A stretch of DNA of 21,046 nucleotides from Botryllus schlosseri (GCA_000444245.1 KE605486.1:903-21948), one strand, 5' to 3'. Positions 9,901-17,538 are shown, numbered from the stretch's first letter. Notes: generated from the sequence alone by a model not told the origin. Made by a program: numbers and translations.

Positions 9901-12900
9901 TGTAAAATCGGCCGGCAAGATTGCGCTGATAACGAAATTGCAGACATGCCGCAAACCTGCAATAATTACAATTACAGAGTGTGCTAGTCATACCTGATTA
10001 CCCAGATTCGGCAATGGCAACGAGCACAATTTGTTCAGACGCGGGTATTAGTTTTAATCAAAAAGATACGTAAACACAAACAATATTACAGTCAGATATT
10101 GTTACTGTTTGGAGAAAGTGTATCTGCGGACGGTAGCGAGACTACATGCGGACGCGCTAAATCAAACCACCGCCGATAGTGCACGCACGTCGCACGCACA
10201 ATAGCACATGAGATATCGATGACCAATTTCGCATACAAATGATTCTCGCTGATTTTCAGTACGCAGAATCGATAATACTAATTTGTGAATTGGCATTTCA
10301 AAAGGACGGGATTTCTAGCTATAAATGAGAAACTACCTGGCTACGCACCTGGGGTCTTAATGCCGACAACGCGCTGGTTAATATCAGCCCGGGACCTACG
10401 GCCTACGTAGGCTCCGGTCAGCCAGTCGAATTTGATCGTAAAATGGTGCGCTTTTAATTATCCACGTGTTATGCAGTAAGAGAAATATGGGCGCATGCCG
10501 CGACCTTATCAATAGAAATACATTCCGTATCCCAAAGGTTTGGAATTCGATCCGCGATATGATTGCGCTAGCTCAACAGGGTCCGTCCAGCATTGAAGTT
10601 TATTGGAACATGGAAGGTTCCCATTAAAACTAATCGAATAAATTCAGAATTTGCGCCGCCGAGAAGCTCGTGTTGCATCAATATTTGACAACGTGATTCA
10701 ACGCCGTGCACCAGAGATGGAAGTCGGGCCGGGCTTTTCGGGTTCGGGCCGGGTTCGGGCCGGGTTCGGGCCCAAAGTTATAAAAATTATCGGGATTGAA
10801 TCGGGCCGAATAGTCACTACGAAAAGCATTTGATTTGCAATTTTGTTCGAAAGTGGCACAACTACATATAAGATACACCAATACCGTATCACGTATAAGT
10901 ATGGCAATATCTGTGAATAAATTTTATACGAAGTACGAACCCAGATAAACTTCATTATAAGACGGCCCGAAGACTATGATTGAATAATGAAACAATGTCA
11001 GCTAAATAGTAAACAAGTGTCCCAAATACGCCAGACATTGATCATTGTTCAGGCCACATTGTGACGAAAACATGACTTACGGATGGATGGATTACCATGC
11101 TGGAGCCTGGATTACTACCAGTTTAGTTTTTTAATTTCGATGAGGCATGCTGAACTGAACAGCTAGAAGCAGGTGATGAGACGACGGCTTCCGTTGTGGC
11201 ACAGCAGAATTGATCGATAGATGTGTTACGGCGGTGTTAATATTTATTAAAGAAAGCTTTTAGATGCGCCATAGTGATTTTGTCGTCCATGGTGAATTGC
11301 TTTAGGTCTATACGGAAACTAACTTATATTGTATTAGGCTATGTGACAGCGGTAGTATTGTTATATAGCAGTGTTGGGATCAAGTCACTTCCTTCGAGTC
11401 ACGAGTCATTTCGAGTCATTGCGCATTTTGACTCGAGTCAAGTCAAGTCAATCGATTTTCAAAGGTGACTCGAGTCAAGTCGAGTCAAGTCAAGTCAAGT
11501 CACGAGTCAAGTCACAATTCAAGTCAAGTTGCCATTTCGAAGTATGAGGCATGATTGCATCATTGCATTTTGCTAGCTGTCTGAAATACATATTGAGTGG
11601 TCCCTGATTCTGAACCGCTAAACGAATATAGAGTTGAATATACACGCAAGCAGGCGCTGTATCGCTCACATATACGTATAACTGGTAAACTACGTTGATA
11701 GTCACCAGCCAAAATAAAGAATAGAGAATTGATTGAGAACGAATTGATAAGATGCAATACATTACCCATTTACAAATTGAGAGACGAACCCGACTGTATC
11801 CAGTAACTGTTGAGGCTATTGAAATAATCAATTCTTCGTATAACGTGTGAATGCAACGCCCTTTGTATGGATGACAGTTGACTTGTATTTTGAGCATACT
11901 ATTTTTTCTCATCTTGGCCAATTTCATTCCTTTATTGCTTTAATTTAGTTTAATATTGAACCATTTAATACAGTCCACATTTTGCAAAAAGGATGGTGGA
12001 ACTAAATTAACAGTGGGGCTGTTTTCAGCGTATTCTCATTCAGACATATTAAGTTCTCTTGCCATATGCAAGATTGCTATCGAAAGAAAACAAAGTGAGA
12101 GCATTGAAAGCGTTGAAAAGCTCGAAATTTGAATCGTATATCAGCTTATTTGCTCGCAACAGTTGAAAATTGCTATTTGAACTAGGTTTCGGGCCGAAAC
12201 GGGCTCAAAACTCTACCGTCGGGTTCGGGCCGGGTTCGGGCTGAACTTGTCGGGTTCGGGCCGGGTTCGGGTCCGGCTCACCCGGCCCGCTTCCATCTCT
12301 GCCGTGCACTGCACAATGCGCGGTATTAATAACAAATCATACACTGGCAAGTGACACCTAGGGAATACGAGTGTATGAAGCAGACAAGAATTAGTAGCCT
12401 ACAGATGATAGCAAGCGAGAAAGCGCGAATCTAATCAGTAATTATTCAACTTGCGTACATCACAATGGGGTTCCAACTTGGATATTCCTAGTCTGACATC
12501 GCGACAATTGTTTGCTCATTATAACGAGGTTTGAGCTGCATTGTTGCATTTTCCGATAAAACTCGGCTTGGCAAAGCTTTGTTAAAGTGATGATTATGCG
12601 CAATTTGCGCCAGAATGACTTTCAATTCGCAGGCATACACAAACACAATGTCCTATTTCGCGCTCCAAGCCTCCAATTAAAGAGACTATCACGGAACTAC
12701 GAGAATTATTTTGTAAACGAATATGAGCGCAAATACAATTTAATTAAGAGATGAGAACGTGAATTCGCTCCTCTGGTCGAGATAGAAGATGGTGTTTTTC
12801 AGCGCCAGCGTGTCGAAATCGACGTCGTAAACGAGGTTGCTTCGATTGTCTGCATGATTACTAATCACGGATTACAACTTATTGGGGCGTTTTAAGCGCT

Positions 12901-15900
12901 AGTTCGTCGTCGCCGACGAAGTTGCGTATTCAAATATTCGCGCGCGTATCTGTTAATGCTAAATAGTTGGCATTTACGCGCTATCACGGACTCGCCAATT
13001 GACAGCGCTGATGATTTGAAATCGCAGACGGCGGGCGTTTATTCTAATTGTATGGGGTGGCCGCCCCCCCCCATATATGTGTCATGGGGTGGCTGCGCCA
13101 CCCCGTAACTCAGCGCCTATGCCTGGACGTCCCGCTTTTCTTCCAAATCCCACCTTCAAATTGCGATCTAGCTCGACAGAAATTTGAACAATCTTCAAAT
13201 CTGTTTTTTCGAAACGAAAACTCCTAAAATTTCACGATGGAAACGACGCACAAACAAACGCAGCGGAAGCACAAAAGGACGTTGTCCCACAAACCTGCAG
13301 CTCTATGACCATCGGCGTTTCGCAGAAGCTACCTGTCCGAGGGGTTGTCACCGGAGATCGGCTGGCGGGCGTCGAAGAGCTGCTCAGACTGGACCAGCTG
13401 CCTTTCGTGCTGCTCTGTTGCAAGAAGAACAGTTCAGCCATAGTCATAGATGTTAAAAATTTTGCTTCACTCTTCAAAACTGTAAAACACGACCGTAATG
13501 GGATGCGAAACCAACAAGTAATATATCGTTGGATTCAGAATGTCAACGCCTAACCAACCACGCCATAAAGCCAAACGAGTGCAGGACAACCAAGCGTGTA
13601 CATAATCAAGAAGACAAGTTAACCTTATGTAAAAATACACAAGTTTTGGTTACTACCTAATAGAGTCCACAACGTATACCAAGCGCAAATTGGTGCGTGC
13701 TATTCACTACGACAGATATCACTTCTTTCAAACAAGCCAAGACCAACCGCTCTTGCTCCACTAATTCAATCGACACTATCAACAATTGTTAGAGCGTTTC
13801 ACCATAAACACGCAGCGAGAGAAGGCCAGACCACGTGTTTATGATGAAACGCTCTATCGGCCCTTACTACTGGATGTGATGCATCACTCACAAATAATAT
13901 TAGCTTCCGATTTCGAGTGCACATGATAACCCCTGTTAGAGAACATCCCGAACGCGAATTACAACGTCAGTCAGACCACAAGTCACCGCAAACCAAAGTT
14001 GAGTCACGAAAAGTAAGAATTGAAATTCTAAAGAATACTAACAATCGATTTTTTCCTTCTCCGCAATTTTCTTTCATGCAAGACTGATTCTTCCTCTTTC
14101 ACGTTTCCGTCTAAAAATCGGGACAGAAATGACAATACTAACGACAAAAAAACAGCATTGTCGGCACAGTGCTACTTGCTAATCACAACAAGCCATGACT
14201 CTATCATTGGCGTACAAAATACATTTCCGCCCAGGGCTGGCATAAATGCATGATTGTACTGACGCACATTGATCACCAATAGGAGTATTACCAGTTAAAA
14301 TTAGGTCACACGCTCGATAGAATGCGGAGTAGAATTATTAAGGTGTAGCAGGGGGGGACACTTTGAACTACAAAGTTCAAGTGTACAGGCAAGTCAAAAT
14401 ATACACAAAATTTCGCTTCGAGTCCGGCCGATATTAGAATTTGAGCCAATATGCTAATGCAACATATTTTTGCTCATAAAGTCGATATTTTCTGTCGATA
14501 TCTAAAAGAATCAATCTTGACAGGAACTTCTTGTCATCATTCTAAGTCTAAAATGATTCATCTGTAATCCAGCTCCAGCCAAGGTCGACAAAACATCACC
14601 TGTTTCAGTTTCTTCGGGTATAGTTTCCGACGTACGCGGCGAGTTTTCTCTGTAAATTCAACAAGAGAACGGTGTGAGAAGAGACCAGAACGGAAACCTA
14701 GGTCATTGCTACGTAATTTTCGGTATTACATAATCTCGTAGCGCCAATTTTTCTATTTCCAATCATTGTCAAGCAGCTAATTACAACTTGAAACGTTTGG
14801 CACATCACTTTTAGCATTGTTCAATGCAGAACATGAGCTCTATATCACGTCAAAAAGTGTTCGGAATTTCTAAACCATCAACCCAGGGTTGTAGCGGCTA
14901 GAGCAGGGGTGGGCAAACTACGGCCCGCGAGAGTCTAAAGAAACTTTTTAAAAATATTGATAAAATGCGTACTAAAAATCGAATTAATGCAGCGACTTGA
15001 TTAACTTTTTCTTAGTATATTTCACCATAAAATTTTAAGACAGTGGCTCCTAAACTGTTGAGCGCGCCCCCCCTGGGGGGCGTGAAGCTGAGCTCGACTG
15101 AAAAATTTTTTCGCGCTTCGCGCGATATTCATCCGATTCATAGTCATTGCTCTGTATTTAGTCTGAATTACATATTTAAAAATCTCTCGTCCGCAGTCGT
15201 AACCTTCCATGCCATCAAGCTACCCGTTAGATTAGCTAGCATCCTGGTTGCGTTTTGTGATATAACGATGCGGGCGCGCGAAATCTTTCACCATCATAGG
15301 GGGGGATGTGTCTTAAAAAGTTTGAGCACCACTGATCCAAGGTAAATACTTGATATCACAGCGGGATAGCTGCAACGAGATTGATATGATTTGGATCACG
15401 AGTGGGATTTCAGATTGGCCACTCATCCATTTTTCATTATTTCAGTGATGTGCTTATAAAAAACGATTCGGGCGTGTATTAGGTAGATTCGTTGTCTGTA
15501 TGCGTGGAATTGGGGTATTTATATTTTATCGACACATAGTAGAAGCCTGTTTGAAGCTTACATGGTTATGATGCTGTCAGCATTGTGTTTCCTGGAACTG
15601 AGCCAAAAGTTGAATTAGTAAATCTATGAACAGATCGCTGCTCACAGATTCAAATTTCAATCCTGTTCTAAGAATCGGGCCAACCGACTTTCATCTCTAT
15701 AGTTTTGACAAATTGGTTATTGAGGTATTTGCTTGGCTTGTTTTAAATAAGCACATATATTATCTTCACGTCCTCACTATATAATCAAATATAATATTGC
15801 GTTTTGGTTTATAATCCCAATTTTAAATAGTGCGGCCCGCGAGTGGATTCAGATGTTGAATGCGGCCCGCGAGCTCAAAAGTTTGCCCACCCCTGGGCTA

Positions 15901-17538
15901 GAGTGACGATTTTTTTGTTGACGCGCTTCATACAATCATTTTCTTATAAGTGGTGGAACAGTAAACACTGTGACTTGGAGTCGGACAGGGTTTTAATGAC
16001 TCGACTTGACTCGAGTCTTTTTTCGAATGCATCAAATTACTCGACTCGTACTTGAGTAATTATGCATGACAGGAACCAAGTCATCACCCGAGACCAGGAT
16101 GGCCAAGACAGCCATTTCATTGTAACTTCGAATAACAGCAAAGTCACAACATTATCGGCATTTCGTCTGTCAGTCCTGATACTTGAAAAATAGGGCCAGA
16201 AAATTACGATATTATGAGTGCGAGCCAATCTATGTCACTCGAGCAGAGTCGCAAAAAGTGGTTTGAACCACATTGAACTGAAAACTGAACAGTGAATACA
16301 ATGACTTGGGCTCGAGTCAAAACAGTATGACACGGGCTCGGCCCTCTACGGACTCAAACTCGGTGATGAATTGAAAATGACTCGACTTGACTCGAGTCTA
16401 AACTATAAAATTGAAATCGTGACATGTGACTAGGAACCTTGTGACTTGGTTACGACCGTGGACTCGGATCGGGAGTCTCCACATCATGACTCGGACTTGA
16501 CTCGGTGATGAATTGAAAATGACTCGACTTGACTCAAGTCAAAACTATGAAAGTGAGATTGACTTGTGACTCGGAACGTTGTGACTTGGTTACAACCCTG
16601 GACTCGGATCGGAAGTCTCCACGTTATGACTCGGATTTGACTCGGTGATGAATTGAAAATGAATCGACTTGACTCAAGTCAAAACTGTAAAAGGACGATC
16701 GAATTGTACCCCAGAACCTTGTGACTTGGTCACAGCCCAGCTTAAACATCTTACATTTTGCCATTAAGAATAGAATTAAAATATATTTAGTTAGCAGGGC
16801 CAGCGTCTATTACTGCAAAGATTGCCACTTAACGCAAATGCGATCGACCTTACTTTCCGTATTTTTTACTCCACTCTTCCGCGGTGATAGATGGTAAAGA
16901 CCGACTGGCGATGTCCACGCCCAGAAGGGCCGGGGCAGAACCGCGATGTTTGAATATGGAACGACCCGTTGACGGTGTCCGGTTGTTGTTGGTCCTTCGA
17001 TGAAAAGTAGGATATTGTCAACGTGAAAATAAAAAATTGACAACTATTCTTTGAAATTATGAGCAGGGCTAGGCGTAATCGAGTGCCTGAGTCGTTCGGT
17101 TCGCAATCCAGTACTAGGCTTCGAGTCACACACAAAATATTTATTATCATCACAGCGATTTTTTTTTACACGTCAAAATTGGAGCGTTAGGTCAAAAAAT
17201 TGTCAAAATTGTTCACAAGGTTCTAAATCTCTGCTGTAGTAGCCAAACAAATTGTGAGAAAACACATAAAAATACAATGAAAAAACATGGAAAAACAAGT
17301 TGTTCATTAGATATGATTCGATCACGAAATTTACCGATTATAACCTATCTTCGTTCTTTACGCTTGAATCTACTCACTTCAATTTCAGAACCTTGTAGAG
17401 TGGGTCGGAGGACGAGGGGGGCACCAGACCGGCCAGTTCGAGGGGGGTCTTGGTCCAGTCGTTCAAAATCGATGAGTTGCAGCTCAAATCGAAAGGCAAC
17501 GCCTCGATACCGTTAAGATGACGCAGGAAGATATCGGA
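3602..17538 (-). CDS. PLEKHM1: PLEKHM1-like endolysosome/autophagy adaptor, 3' seven exons of the gene (5' part outside)
   Basis: Seven exons join in frame over about 14 kb to give 733 residues. Order of parts: a post-RUN segment (about residues 1-54) with the PLEKHM1 pattern SILNxWTxTPLxLxGL; a Ser/Pro-rich disordered region (about 100-340); one PH domain (about 344-441); a possible LIR (462-465); and an RH domain (about 480-720) with the pattern CxxC, C, CxxCH, then CxxC, CxxC, CxxC, HxxC, CxxC. In mammals PLEKHM1 links Rab7, Arl8, HOPS and LC3/GABARAP to drive autophagosome-lysosome fusion; that role is family knowledge, not seen here. PLEKHM3 also has this RH domain but lacks the post-RUN segment, so PLEKHM1 is preferred. 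Human PLEKHM1 has two divergent PH domains, while only one canonical PH is found here. The start codon and RUN domain are not in the recognised part. No frame breaks were seen. Confidence 0.93.
3951..4641 (-). other. Last intron of the PLEKHM1-like gene (GTAAGT to CAG)
   Basis: Besides the hAT-like fragment at 3980-4095, the intron holds AT-rich sequence with an ATTAATTAATTA stretch near 4310-4340. No other feature was seen. Confidence 0.7.
3980..4095 (+). mobile_element. Terminal fragment of the GACTCGAGTC-rich hAT-like element
   Basis: It begins CAGTGTTCGGATCGAGTCAC and is dense in GAGTC and GACTC. It aligns over about 100 bp with the copy at 11369. No matching other end was found nearby, so it looks like a solo end. 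It sits in the last intron of the PLEKHM1-like gene, only 29 bp from the acceptor of the final exon. Confidence 0.65.
4642..4924 (-). CDS. PLEKHM1: PLEKHM1-like window exon 6: core of the RH domain
   Basis: This 283-nt exon runs from acceptor tttccttctccag to the strong donor GTAAGT. It reads QYYCWQCHVNDETQIPSRIV, then RNWDFRKYKVAKRS and a helical stretch ending YMQTCRKFDMESVAK. The YYCxxCH, IPxRIVxNWD and KVxK elements are diagnostic of the RH domain shared by Rubicon, PLEKHM1, PLEKHM3 and DEF8. In mammals this domain binds GTP-Rab7; that function is family knowledge. Confidence 0.97.
4925..6192 (-). other. Intron between PLEKHM1-like exons 5 and 6
   Basis: A 1268-bp AT-rich intron starting GTATGG and ending CTCCAG. 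Around 5773-5845 there is a hairpin (GCTGAC to GTCAGC) with CTGACGA and CGAAAA, followed by AATAAACTATTCG. This recalls the 3' tails of some LINE or Penelope-like elements, but it is too short to assign. Nothing else was recognised. Confidence 0.55.
6193..6342 (-). CDS. PLEKHM1: PLEKHM1-like window exon 5: start of the RH zinc-binding domain
   Basis: This 150-nt exon lies between acceptor tatttcttttcag and donor ACCG|GTATGG. It reads GNTSWFSSMVAHIGRLPNER and then GLDTQSYQCADCASPIG, ending RVCGYT. It matches the human PLEKHM1 segment around GLDSQ, CAGC, QIGFS and KLCAFSG. The paired cysteines of CADC and the single Cys of VCGY are the first zinc ligands of the Rubicon-homology fold. The split Gly codon joins to the next exon to give CGYTGQYYCWQCH. 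Confidence 0.95.
6400..6590 (+). mobile_element. Internal fragment of the GACTCGAGTC-rich hAT-like element
   Basis: Lies in the 365-bp intron between exons 4 and 5. The stretch with ACTCGAGTCAT, CGAACCAAGTCATATGACTC, GACATTTCATTGTAACTTCG and TCGTCTATCAGTCCTG aligns with 8720-8885 and 16010-16185. Neither terminus is preserved. Confidence 0.65.
6708..7707 (-). CDS. PLEKHM1: PLEKHM1-like window exon 4: disordered region, PH domain, possible LIR
   Basis: This 1000-nt exon runs from acceptor cttgtatttcag (phase 0) to donor AAAG|GTAGTA (phase 1). The first 200 codons are rich in Ser, Pro, Asp and Glu and look disordered. The PH domain spans about 6805-7098. It starts with REGYLRKMGDKFHKWTSRWF, continues VLRG and SYYTG, and ends in the usual helix with an invariant Trp (SAIQGWAADIKMMIKG). 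The basic-residue motif for PI(3,4,5)P3 (K/R-x-R before the WF pair) is incomplete because Thr holds the first position, so lipid specificity is unclear. Met codons upstream of 7707 are intronic and are not taken as starts. Confidence 0.95.
6733..6744 (-). other. Possible LC3-interacting motif (YEII) after the PH domain
   Basis: Codons 462-465 read YEII, preceded by two Glu (EEYEII). This fits the W/F/Y-x-x-L/I/V core with acidic neighbours. Human PLEKHM1 carries its LIR (WVNV after acidic residues) just C-terminal to its first PH domain, a similar place. The motif is short, so chance occurrence is possible. Confidence 0.4.
7708..7910 (-). promoter_or_regulatory. Intron sequence upstream of exon 4, with branch/polypyrimidine region
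   Basis: The 3' end of the 5.6-kb intron. TTGACCGCTGACCCTGTCCA and then acttgtatttcag immediately precede exon 4. CTGAC about 25 nt before the AG is a plausible branch site. No other element was seen before the transposon at 7912. Confidence 0.5.
7912..8578. mobile_element. Non-autonomous terminal-inverted-repeat DNA transposon flanked by TA
   Basis: The left end CCGTAATTTTTCATGTATAA and the right end, TATTCGGAAAATTACGG, are inverted copies, and TA sits on each side (7910-7911 and 8579-8580). Each end region also contains its own inverted pair of CATGTATAATGCG/CGTATTATACATG motifs. The TA target fits Tc1/mariner-like elements, but the superfamily is not settled. The interior (8000-8450) has no recognised transposase; a 65-codon open frame at 8219-8416 has no visible family. 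Confidence 0.7.
8701..9093 (+). mobile_element. GACTCGAGTC-rich hAT-like non-autonomous element, near full length
   Basis: The left end CAGGGTTGTAACGACTCGAC and right end TGTGACTTGGTCACGACCCTG form an imperfect inverted pair. The interior has many GACTCGAGTC palindromes, the conserved core GACATTTCATTGTAACTTCG, and one copy of the unit GAATTGAAAATGACTCGACT. No target duplication is seen. Its right end was the target of the 4-kb insertion starting at 9098. No coding potential. Confidence 0.65.
9135..10351. mobile_element. Nested 1.2-kb terminal-repeat element (CAGGCGCGTAGCCAGG ends)
   Basis: The left end CAGGCGCGTAGCCAGG and the right end CCTGGCTACGCACCTG are inverted, 16 bp with one mismatch. 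It lies 37 bp inside the outer element. No matching 8-bp duplication was found, so it is older or rearranged. Near both ends, GTCCTTTTGAAATG and CATTTCAAAAGGACGGG form a second inverted pair. Its interior (9383-9820) aligns with 12378-12830 of the outer element at perhaps 60% identity, so the two are relatives. No intact coding frame. Confidence 0.7.
10712..12301. mobile_element. Nested 1.59-kb hAT-like element, exact 8-bp target duplication, GC-rich minisatellite ends
   Basis: The ends CAGAGATGGAAGTCGGGCCG and its inverse (GGCCCGCTTCCATCTCTG) are flanked by CCGTGCAC at 10704-10711 and 12302-12309. Just inside each end lies a 12-bp minisatellite, GGGTTCGGGCCG, several copies in inverted orientation (about 10730-10772 and 12219-12276). 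The interior is AT-rich with no recognised transposase. It carries a later insertion fragment at 11369. Confidence 0.88.
11369..11535 (+). mobile_element. Terminal fragment of the GACTCGAGTC-rich hAT-like element
   Basis: It starts CAGTGTTGGGATCAAGTCAC and continues through repeated GAGTCA, GACTCGAGTC and AAGTC pentamers to about 11535. It aligns with 3980-4090. The opposite terminus is absent. It lies inside the element at 10712-12301, making it the innermost layer of the nest. Confidence 0.65.
13130..13294 (-). other. Intron sequence just downstream of exon 3
   Basis: Between the donor of exon 3 (GTTTGT) and the transposon nest. Slightly GC-rich near the donor, otherwise without features. 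The first bases after 13129 continue what was the target of the nested insertion. Confidence 0.5.
13295..13412 (-). CDS. PLEKHM1: PLEKHM1-like window exon 3: Ser/Thr/Pro-rich linker
   Basis: The frame reads STKGSWSSLSSSSTPASRSP and continues to CETPMVIELQ. It ends in phase 0 at CAG|GTTTGT and fits the phase-0 start of exon 4 exactly. The 5' boundary is uncertain. The acceptor with the best context (tgttcttcttgcaacag) starts the exon at 13414 in phase 0. Starting two bases later, at 13412 after a poorer GAG acceptor, joins directly to exon 2. Which one is used depends on whether the microexon at 14600-14649 is included. The Ser-rich composition matches the disordered region between RUN and PH in PLEKHM1. 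Confidence 0.75.
13790..13856 (-). ncRNA. Near-perfect 23-bp intronic hairpin, pre-miRNA-sized
   Basis: Arms 13790-13812 and 13834-13856 pair over 23 bp with a 21-nt loop. Read on the minus strand, the same strand as the PLEKHM1-like transcript, the one mismatch becomes a G-U pair. Minus-strand 5' arm: TAGAGCGTTTCATCATAAAC then ACG. Total 67 nt, the size of an animal pre-miRNA foldback. The flanks pair no further. It could instead be a tiny palindromic transposon remnant. I do not recognise a known miRNA seed. Confidence 0.35.
14600..14649 (-). CDS. Candidate 50-nt microexon of the PLEKHM1-like gene (possibly alternative)
   Basis: On the minus strand, acceptor ttgaatttacag and donor CAG|GTGATG flank a GC-rich 50-nt block inside an AT-rich intron. 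In the frame set by exon 2 it reads ENSPRTSETIPEETET and ends in phase 1, which does not fit exon 3 with its best acceptor. Two variants do fit. A 55-nt form ending at 14595 (weak donor GTTTTG) exits in phase 0. Alternatively exon 2 ends at 16870, and the microexon then reads KTRRVRRKLYPKKLKQ in phase 0. The second resembles the basic KIRRNQKL stretch at this place in human PLEKHM1. It could also be chance. Confidence 0.35.
14904..15895. mobile_element. 992-bp hAT MITE with exact 8-bp target duplication
   Basis: It starts CAGGGGTGGGCAAACTACGG and ends AAAAGTTTGCCCACCCCTG. The outer 15 bp are perfectly inverted, and the flanking GGCTAGAG occurs at 14896-14903 and 15896-15903. Subterminal GCGGCCCGCGAG motifs repeat near the right end. 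This terminus is well known in animal hAT elements. The intact flanks suggest a fairly recent insertion. There is no transposase, and another small element sits inside at 15041-15334. Confidence 0.92.
15041..15334. mobile_element. 294-bp MITE-like element nested in the hAT MITE
   Basis: The left end CAGTGGCTCCTAAACTGTTG and the right end AAAAAGTTTGAGCACCACTG are imperfect inverted repeats. They are of the CAGTGGTTCTCAAACTTTTT type seen in hAT MITEs. A GC-rich palindrome (CGCCCCCCCTGGGGGGCG) follows the left end, and a G run near 15299-15306 precedes the right end. Flanking 8-mers differ, so no target duplication is visible. Confidence 0.6.
15966..16745 (+). mobile_element. Expanded GACTCGAGTC-rich hAT-like element with three 140-bp tandem units
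   Basis: The core (16000-16200) aligns with 8705-8890. The right part contains three tandem units of about 140-142 bp, marked by CGGTGATGAATTGAAAATGA at 16361, 16503 and 16643. Each unit ends near GAACCTTGTGACTTGGT. The copy at 8701-9093 has only one unit, so the array expanded here. The left boundary is unclear because TGTGACTTGGAGTCGGA at 15969 is also family-like. No coding potential. Confidence 0.7.
16854..16994 (-). CDS. PLEKHM1: PLEKHM1-like window exon 2: linker after the RUN domain
   Basis: This 141-nt exon lies between the acceptor ttttcatcgaag and the donor GTAAGG. It takes up the phase-2 end of the preceding exon and reads TNNNRTPSTGRSIFKHRGSA, then a segment ending ITAEEWSKKYGK. 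The residues are not alignable to a named domain, so the evidence is the open frame, matching phase, good splice signals and codon-like GC content. A second open frame exists but does not fit the upstream phase. A weaker donor (GTAAAA) at 16870 would end the exon in phase 1, which matters for the possible microexon at 14600-14649. Confidence 0.72.
16995..17377 (-). other. Intron between PLEKHM1-like exons 1 and 2
   Basis: A 383-bp intron starting GTGAGT and ending TCGAAG. It has a T-rich tract (plus strand) at 17159-17167. No repeat or gene was seen. Confidence 0.7.
17378..17538 (-). CDS. PLEKHM1: PLEKHM1-like window exon 1: segment following the RUN domain
   Basis: This 161-nt exon starts in phase 0 after the acceptor tattttcag and ends in phase 2 at the strong donor GTGAGT. 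It encodes SDIFLRHLNGIEALPFDLSC and then NSSILNDWTKTPLELAGL. From memory, this aligns closely with human PLEKHM1 just after the RUN domain, where the pattern is LLSxLQGL, FELSYKSAILN, WTLTPLALSGL. This match is the main reason for choosing PLEKHM1 over PLEKHM3 or DEF8. A phase-0 upstream exon must exist, but I could not find it in the window. Confidence 0.88.

Larger units (their letters stand above)
9098..13121. mobile_element. Outer hAT-like element, 4.0 kb with nested insertions, exact 8-bp target duplication
   Basis: The ends CATAGGCGCCGG and CAGCGCCTATG are short inverted repeats, flanked by CCTGGACG at 9090-9097 and 13122-13129. The right end also carries the palindrome GGGGTGGCTGCGCCACCCC. 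Without the inserts at 9135-10351 and 10712-12301 the element is about 1.2 kb. An 8-bp duplication points to hAT (or another 8-bp family). No intact transposase is visible. It lies in the PLEKHM1-like intron. Confidence 0.8.
13413..16853 (-). other. Intron between PLEKHM1-like exons 2 and 3
   Basis: A 3.4-kb intron, or two introns if the microexon at 14600-14649 is used. It contains the hairpin at 13790-13856, the MITE at 14904-15895 and the GACTC-rich element at 15966-16745. The remaining parts (13415-13789, 13857-14594, 14650-14895) are AT-rich, with a G run at 14351-14357 and no gene seen. Confidence 0.65.

Noticed and set aside
9135-10351. A target duplication from the shared GGGGT at both flanks
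   Set aside because: Only about five G/T bases agree; the full 8-mers differ.
11490-11927. 145-codon minus-strand open frame
   Set aside because: It lies inside a nested transposon, ends in GACTC-type repeat sequence, and has no recognisable domain.
13184-13553. Plus-strand open frames over exon 3
   Set aside because: Antisense shadows of the minus-strand exon; no splice or family support.
15041-15334. A clean target duplication for the nested 294-bp element
   Set aside because: Flanks TTTTAAGA and ATCCAAGG do not match.
16330-16745. CRISPR-like array from regularly spaced repeats
   Set aside because: Whole 140-bp units repeat in tandem with no unique spacers, in a eukaryotic transposon.
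16866-17153. Alternative minus-strand frames through exon 2 (for example one with SFHIQTSRFCPGPSGRG)
   Set aside because: They do not take up the phase of the upstream exon's strong GTGAGT donor.
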